Assembly (NCBI GenBank): GCA_934589835.1
Contig: CAKTOK010000019.1
Span: forward strand, 1-28,779
Length of the DNA: 28,779 nt
From: an uncultured Oscillospiraceae bacterium
GTDB taxonomy: Bacteria; Bacillota; Clostridia; Oscillospirales; Oscillospiraceae
Direction: 5' to 3'
In this document: one piece after another, positions 24,551 to 28,779 of the stretch
Position numbering within the stretch: position 1 is the stretch's first letter
Layout: each line of letters starts with the position of its first letter
Made by a program: the position numbers and the translations under genes
Notes under the pieces: generated by a model
Told to the model about the DNA's origin: nothing
Database searches by the model: none
What the model saw: only the letters and a program-made list of their open reading frames with translations

Positions 24551-25621
24551 TCAGCCTTCGCGGCGGAAGAAATTCCGCAGCGTTTCCGTCCAGCCGGGGG
24601 ACTGGCCGCTGTGGTCCGCGTCCTCCTCCGTGACCAGTCGGAACTGCATGGCCACGCCCAGATGTCCGTTTCGCAGCGCGTCGGTGCAGTCGGGGTCGTC
24701 CCCCTCCAGCCACAGCACCACGGTGTACTTGTGGACGTCCATGGGCGCGACGCTCTGCTGGCTGCCGGAGGTGATGGCATCCTCGCTCTCGTAGAGATAC
24801 GGGATGAGGCGGTACCACGTCCGCTGGCCCCGCTGGGTGATGACCTGATACTGCTGGTCCGGCGACTTACAGAGGTCCCGCAGGGCCATATCCAGATAGC
24901 CGCGGCTGTTGTCGTCCGGTGCGGGCAGGGTCTCGGCCTTGCCGGTCGTGCTGTTGGCCTTGGCATAGAAGGACATTTTGCCGTCCTCGAAGACCATGGC
25001 CCACACCGCAGTGCTCAGATCGTCCGCCTCGTCTGTCAGCTCCAGCGTCCAGTCGTAGTCCACGGTGTTCTCGCCCTCATTCCGGATGTAAAACGTGTAG
25101 GCGAAGTAGTTGCCGTTGTGCTGTCCGTCCGTCTCGTCCAGATCCTCCGGCAGCTGTGCCACGGAGATGCAGGGCACGTCCACCGCCGGTTCTGCTGTCA
25201 GGTTGACGGAGGGCTGCTCGAAGCCCTTGGTCTCCGAGAGCACGAAGCCGTCCTTGAACAGGCCGTCCGACAGATTGATGGTGAAGTAGCCGCGCATCTG
25301 GGAGATGGCGCTGATGAGGAACAGTGCCAGAAGTCCTGCCAGCGCCGCGCCCAGCAGTGCCCAGAGGGCACGGCCATGCAGCAGCCACGGGAGGAAGCCC
25401 CTGCGCTTGTCGAAATAGGCTCCCTCACTGCCGGCGTACAGCTCGAAGGTGTCTTTGTCCTTGATGCCCCGCTGGCGAAGCTCCTTACGCAGCTCCTTCC
25501 GGCGGGCCTTGATCCGTTGGACCTCCTCGCGGGAGAGGGTCACGCCGGCGCGGGTCCGCTTGAACAGACGGCGCTGGGGATGCTCCTCGGCGGGAGGTGT
25601 GGTTTGTGTCGTTTTTTTCAT
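24551..25621 (-). CDS. Membrane-anchored WLEG-motif protein (356 aa)
   Basis: ATG 25621 overlaps the TGA of the upstream gene (ATGA), so translation is coupled. A strongly basic cytoplasmic N-terminus (1-84, with RRKELRKELRQRGIKDKDTF) precedes one membrane segment (about 85-107). There is no ATYAWF cleavage pattern, so it probably stays as a type II membrane protein. The outer domain includes YFAYTFYIRNEGENTVDYDW, a typical beta-sandwich strand pattern, and ends with VLWLEGDDPDC (302-312) then GVAMQFRL, the motif shared with the 328- and 382-aa proteins. It may be the membrane-bound base of the structure made from those relatives; this is inference. Confidence 0.83.
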   Translation of the reverse strand: MKKTTQTTPPAEEHPQRRLFKRTRAGVTLSREEVQRIKARRKELRKELRQRGIKDKDTFELYAGSEGAYFDKRRGFLPWLLHGRALWALLGAALAGLLALFLISAISQMRGYFTINLSDGLFKDGFVLSETKGFEQPSVNLTAEPAVDVPCISVAQLPEDLDETDGQHNGNYFAYTFYIRNEGENTVDYDWTLELTDEADDLSTAVWAMVFEDGKMSFYAKANSTTGKAETLPAPDDNSRGYLDMALRDLCKSPDQQYQVITQRGQRTWYRLIPYLYESEDAITSGSQQSVAPMDVHKYTVVLWLEGDDPDCTDALRNGHLGVAMQFRLVTEEDADHSGQSPGWTETLRNFFRREG

Positions 25622-27078
25622 GCGCGTTCAGCAAGCAGGCAGTCGCGGATCAGCTCGTCCTCCTCCACCGGAACGCCGGTCATGGGGCCGCTCATGGCGG
25701 TGACGCCGCAGGCGGTGAGCCAGTCCATCACGTCCGCGCTGTCGGCGTCTCCGCCCACCAGCGTCATACCGCTCTGGGCCAGCGCCGTCATGGTGTGGGC
25801 CGTCTCGTCCTGCAAATACAGGGCGCGGCGGGGGCGGATATGGGTGAAGCCCATGGCCTGCACCTGCTCCAGCGGCAGCGCCGCCGGATCCCAGCCGTCC
25901 AGCACCAGCGTCAAGCCGCTGCGGATGTAGCGGCTCAGCAGCTCGCGGGCGCCCTTGCCCGCCGATACCACATAGTCCGCAGGCACCAGCAGCCACAGCC
26001 CCGCCTTGTCCACCGGCTGGTCCTCGAACAGCTCCGCAAAGCGCGGCAGCTGATTGGTCCGCCAGAAGTCGGGCAGCAGCGGCAGCACAACGCCCCGCAG
26101 GTCCAGCTGGCAGTTGCGGATACGCAGCAGCGTGTCCGCCGCCTCATACAGAAGGTAGAAGGATACGTCTGCGGTCAGCTCCGTGCGGCGGAACATATCT
26201 GCCAGCGCGTCCATGCCCTCCGTTTCGCCGGGCCGTCCGGCAATGGCGCCGAACCACGGCACCGCCTCGTACAGCACCGGCTTTCCGTCCCGCGCCGCCA
26301 CCATCGGGCGGTAGCGCAGGCCCATGACACGGTCCTTGCGCTTTTCCACCAGCGGGATGGTCCTGGGCAGGGTCATGGTGTAGTGGATGAATCGGCCGTA
26401 CACCTCGCGGCACTTGCCGCGGCAGCGCCGCAGCACTGCGATCAGCGCAGGATCCCACAGCGTACCGCTGCCGGCGCACAGCGCATCAAAGGCCTCGTCA
26501 AAGGGCTGCTCGGATTTTGTCTCTGCGGACAGTCGATCCAGCTCCTTGGCCAGACCCACGATGCGGGCGATGGGGCTGATATCCGCCCCCTGCCGACCGT
26601 CGGGGTAGCCGCTGCCGTCCCAGCGCTCCATGTGCTGCTGGCAGCTCTCCCGCTGCATACGCCACGGGATGTTGTCGGTGTCCAGCGTCTCAGCGACGCC
26701 GGTGCGCCGCTCCTTCGCCGTCAGGCTGCGCTCCTGCAGGGCCGCGATGAGCTGGCGGCCATCGGTGGTGTACTTGCGGTATACCGCCGCCTCCTCCGCC
26801 GTAAAATCACCGCGCCAGAGCTGATATTCAGGCGGGACCAGCGCCTTGCCCAGCTGGTGATACATACCGCACTTGTAGGCCAGATCGCCGTAAGCGCCGT
26901 CGATCTCCTGGGCGCCGCTGTCCGTGTCTCTGCCGTAGCCATCTGTGCAGGCCTGCAAAAACAGAACCTGCGTGTAGGCCGCTACGCGCACCGACTGCTG
27001 CCGCACGGTGGGAGCCAGTCCCCGGAACGCTTCGTCCCACGTTTCGTATTCCTTCCGCTTCCAGTTCTGTTCCGCCAC
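25618..27078 (-). CDS. Degenerate HD-GYP plus degenerate EAL protein (486 aa), cytoplasmic
   Basis: GTG 27078 follows AAGGAGA at seven bases. No signal or membrane segment. Residues about 20-220 follow an HD-GYP domain, but HD-x-GK reads HQLGK (74-78) and HHE reads HME (149-151), with WDGSGYPDG kept. Residues about 252-475 follow an EAL domain: YRPMV, then YEAVPW for E-A-L, LRGVVLPLLP where VN-x-S-P lies, LVLDGW for DDFGTG, and SGMTLVGGDADSADVMDWL for the VAEGVE block. Metal-binding Asn/Glu/Asp residues are absent. Both modules normally break down c-di-GMP; here both look inactive, so a binding or scaffold role is likely. Coupled to the 356-aa gene. Confidence 0.85.
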   Translation of the reverse strand: MAEQNWKRKEYETWDEAFRGLAPTVRQQSVRVAAYTQVLFLQACTDGYGRDTDSGAQEIDGAYGDLAYKCGMYHQLGKALVPPEYQLWRGDFTAEEAAVYRKYTTDGRQLIAALQERSLTAKERRTGVAETLDTDNIPWRMQRESCQQHMERWDGSGYPDGRQGADISPIARIVGLAKELDRLSAETKSEQPFDEAFDALCAGSGTLWDPALIAVLRRCRGKCREVYGRFIHYTMTLPRTIPLVEKRKDRVMGLRYRPMVAARDGKPVLYEAVPWFGAIAGRPGETEGMDALADMFRRTELTADVSFYLLYEAADTLLRIRNCQLDLRGVVLPLLPDFWRTNQLPRFAELFEDQPVDKAGLWLLVPADYVVSAGKGARELLSRYIRSGLTLVLDGWDPAALPLEQVQAMGFTHIRPRRALYLQDETAHTMTALAQSGMTLVGGDADSADVMDWLTACGVTAMSGPMTGVPVEEDELIRDCLLAERA

Positions 27079-27110
27079 CGTTGTTTCTCCTTACTGTAAA
27101 TGCGCTCCTT

Positions 27111-27140
27111 CCCCCTGCGCCCCTCGCGGGGCGCAGGGGG
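27111..27140 (-). other. Strong intercistronic hairpin with GNRA-type loop
   Basis: A perfect 13-bp stem pairs 27111-27123 with 27128-27140. On the transcribed (minus) strand the loop reads GCGA, a GNRA tetraloop, which is unusually stable. It lies in the 93-bp gap after the 333-aa gene; the next ribosome-binding site follows about 15 bases later. No U-tract. Confidence 0.7.
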
Positions 27141-27171
27141 ATGTATGCTTTCTGTTTGAGTCCGCTGTCCC

Positions 27172-28173
27172 TTATTCGTCGTCAGAAATGTCGTAGTCCA
27201 CCAGCGGAGTGGAATCTCTGCGGCTCATCTTCCGGCGATTGGACTTCTTGGCAACGAGGATGACCAGCACCACGTTCACAGCCAGGCTGATGAAGAACAG
27301 GATGGGCCACACAGCGTGGATCTTCACGTTGCAGAACTCGTCGCCGCTGGCAGCCAGGATCTGCTTCACCAGATCGTTGATCTGCTCCGTCAGGGCGTCC
27401 ACAGCCGCCTGATCGCCGCTGACACGCAGCGTCTCGGCCTGCTTCAGGGCATCCATCAGGGTCAGCCACAGGCTGTTGAGGTTGTTGTTCTTGCCCAGCG
27501 CCTGCGCGTCCTCGATGGCCTTATCCAGCGCGGAGTAGTCCACCTTCACCAGCGCATTGATGGCGTCGGTCAGCTTCTGCAGCGCATCGTCCACCTCGGC
27601 CTGACTCTTGCTGTTCAGGGCCTCCTTGGCATTCTCAAGGGCCTTCTGCAGGGCGTCCCAGGACTCCTGATTGTAATCGTTGGGGTTCAGGGCCTCTGCC
27701 TCGGCGATCTTCTCCTTCAGCTTGGAATAATCCACCTCGCCGGTGCTGCCTACCACGCCGTCAGGAGAGGAATCCTTGTCGCTGACGGTGACGGTCTTGA
27801 CCACGGTGTTGGTGCCGCTGTCGTTGCCGTTGCCGTCATAGGCGTTGTAGGTAAAGGTGACGGTGTACACGTCGCCGATCTTGGCGCTGCTGGGAGCAGA
27901 CACCGTGGCGACCACCGTCTTGGTGCCGCTGTTGTACAGGTAGAACGTGCCGCCGCCGGTAACGCCGCCGGCCTCGCTGCTGCTGTAGGTAGCGGTCGCG
28001 CCGCCGGAGACGGTGACATTGCCGTCCATGCCGCCGTCGCCCGTCTGGCTCATGGCTACCTTAATGCTGCTGCCGGCCCGCACCGTGTACTCTGCGGCAA
28101 AGGCCTGCGTGGTCAGTGCAAGGCACGCCACCAGAATCAGCAGCAGTGCCAGCGCCTTCTTGAATCCTTTCAT
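27172..28173 (-). CDS. Secreted, C-terminally membrane-anchored helical-repeat protein (333 aa)
   Basis: ATG 28173 is preferred to ATG 28179, because GAGGT lies six bases before it and directly abuts the other. A Sec signal (MKGFKKALALLL to FAA) is followed by a Gly/Ser/Thr-rich beta domain (about 30-132), then two helical repeats of the FIVAR kind (about 148-211 and 212-275; for example SWDALQKALENAKEALNS). Next is a membrane segment (about 289-309), a basic stop-transfer KKSNRRKMSRR and an acidic tail. It is thus a type I surface protein displaying a stalk on the cell. Bracketed by hairpins (27111-27140 and 28210-28231). Exact partner unknown; its neighbour is the dockerin protein. Confidence 0.87.
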   Translation of the reverse strand: MKGFKKALALLLILVACLALTTQAFAAEYTVRAGSSIKVAMSQTGDGGMDGNVTVSGGATATYSSSEAGGVTGGGTFYLYNSGTKTVVATVSAPSSAKIGDVYTVTFTYNAYDGNGNDSGTNTVVKTVTVSDKDSSPDGVVGSTGEVDYSKLKEKIAEAEALNPNDYNQESWDALQKALENAKEALNSKSQAEVDDALQKLTDAINALVKVDYSALDKAIEDAQALGKNNNLNSLWLTLMDALKQAETLRVSGDQAAVDALTEQINDLVKQILAASGDEFCNVKIHAVWPILFFISLAVNVVLVILVAKKSNRRKMSRRDSTPLVDYDISDDE

Positions 28174-28209
28174 TTTCATACCTCACGATCTTATTGGTAT
28201 CGGCCGGTG

Positions 28210-28231
28210 CCCCGGCTCCTGCGAGCCGGGG
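28210..28231 (-). other. Intercistronic hairpin after the dockerin gene
   Basis: CCCCGGCTC (28210-28218) pairs with GAGCCGGGG (28223-28231) around a CTGC loop, the same stem length and loop as the hairpin at 9597-9618. It stands in the 94-bp gap between the dockerin gene and the 333-aa gene and has no U-tract. Confidence 0.6.
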
Positions 28232-28267
28232 ACCCCGCCAATCATACATATTTGCTTCGGGAAAGGA

Positions 28268-28779
28268 TCAGACTGTGATCTTCAGAGCAGAGGTGTAACC
28301 GCTCCAGTTCTGGTACTTCACTCTGTTCTTCACCGCATCGCCGGCGTCGACCTTATCGTTGCGGTTCATGTCTGCCGCCTCCAGCTCCACGCCGCTGAGG
28401 AGGTCTGTGCCGAAGTAGTGGTTCCGCATCTTCACGGCATCGCCCGCATCGGTCTTGCCGTTGCAGTTGGTGTCGCCCATGATGATGACGGTGTAGCTGC
28501 CGGCGTTGCTGCCGGTCACATAGACGCTGGCGCCGTTGGCCACCAGGCCGGAGGCCGTCAGGCCGCTGTTCACGGACACCGTCGCGCCGCTGTCATTGAA
28601 GTACTTGCGGACCGCGGTCTGCAGCTGGCTCTCGTTGATGCCGGAGGGCTTCACATCCAGATAGATGTAGTTGCCGGTCCAGCCGCCGCCACCGCCGCCG
28701 CTGCCGCCGGAGGTCTTCTCCTTGACGGAGTAGGTGGTCATGCCGTTGTCCGTGCGCTTCACCAGCGTGTACTTGCCGG
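28268..28779 (-). CDS. Dockerin-bearing secreted protein, C-terminal part (runs off the right edge)
   Basis: The frame is open to the right edge, and the GTG at 28762 is internal, so the 5' end is missing. The visible 170 residues start with a Gly-rich linker (SGGSGGGGGG), a small beta domain, and a type I dockerin with two calcium-binding repeats: GDTNCNGKTDAGDAVKMRN and ADMNRNDKVDAGDAVKNRV. Dockerins bind cohesins on scaffold or cell-surface proteins. The local beta domain before it (SGLVANGASVYVTGSNAGSY) is unassigned. The catalytic or structural part upstream is outside the window. No cohesin is recognised among the neighbours. Confidence 0.88.
   Translation of the reverse strand, partial: GKYTLVKRTDNGMTTYSVKEKTSGGSGGGGGGWTGNYIYLDVKPSGINESQLQTAVRKYFNDSGATVSVNSGLTASGLVANGASVYVTGSNAGSYTVIIMGDTNCNGKTDAGDAVKMRNHYFGTDLLSGVELEAADMNRNDKVDAGDAVKNRVKYQNWSGYTSALKITV

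Noticed and set aside
24459..24818. N-terminal extension of the 642-aa fibre protein
   Set aside because: The extra 120 residues overlap the preceding 356-aa gene in another frame and are His/Arg/Pro-rich; the real leader starts at 24458 or 24470.
1..28779. CRISPR array, tRNA, rRNA, insertion sequence or attachment site
   Set aside because: No regularly spaced repeats, no cloverleaf or rRNA-like sequence, no transposase frame and no terminal inverted repeats were seen.
1..28779. Sortase-assembled pilus locus
   Set aside because: None of the exported proteins ends in LPXTG plus membrane segment and charged tail, and no sortase TLxTC motif was found.

Overview
The window carries one long, minus-strand gene cluster of 21 recognisable genes (about 331 to the right edge). 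G+C is high over most of it, ribosome-binding sites are strong AGGAGG type, most starts are ATG with some TTG or GTG, and exported proteins have Gram-positive signals. ER/SipW-type signal peptidases and a dockerin tail also occur. This fits a gut-type member of the Clostridia (Oscillospiraceae-like, such as the Flavonifractor/Lawsonibacter group). That assignment is inference, because no rRNA or tRNA is present. The first 280 bases hold only the probable end of a plus-strand gene, its terminator and perhaps a gene scrap.

In transcription order (right to left) the cluster is as follows. A 5'-truncated dockerin protein comes first. It is followed by a secreted helical protein with a C-terminal membrane anchor, a degenerate HD-GYP plus degenerate EAL protein, and a membrane-anchored WLEG-motif protein. 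Then come a large SipW-type fibre protein (642 aa), a WLEG-motif SipW-type protein (328 aa), SipW-type signal peptidase 2, and a membrane-anchored McrB-like AAA+ ATPase. Next are a second large SipW-type protein (770 aa), a membrane-anchored beta protein (210 aa), a small abundant-looking secreted protein (225 aa) and a 1768-aa secreted giant. The final group is a paralogue of the 210-aa protein (199 aa), a secreted degenerate deacetylase-like protein (559 aa), a long coiled-coil protein with a DUF2357-like head (596 aa), a third WLEG-motif protein (382 aa), SipW-type signal peptidase 1, a SipW-type protein with a C-terminal beta-helix (473 aa), two small pilin-like proteins (185 and 163 aa) and a classical LepB signal peptidase.

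My reading is that this is a self-contained surface-appendage or matrix-fibre assembly locus. It has three dedicated signal peptidases, roughly nine or ten substrates, a cytoplasmic motor (the AAA+ protein) with a coiled-coil partner, and a probable non-catalytic cyclic-dinucleotide-type regulator. Both SipW enzymes carry long charged cytoplasmic tails not found in the Bacillus enzyme, which could dock them to the coiled-coil/AAA+ components. No sortase and no LPXTG motif occur in the window, so any assembly would be non-covalent. Several long gaps carry strong G+C-rich hairpins without U-tracts. These bracket the 333-aa, 642-aa and 1768-aa exported proteins on both sides, suggesting that expression levels are set by RNA processing or stability inside one operon. 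The central parts of the largest exported proteins are markedly A+T-richer than their ends, as expected for variable, exchanged segments.
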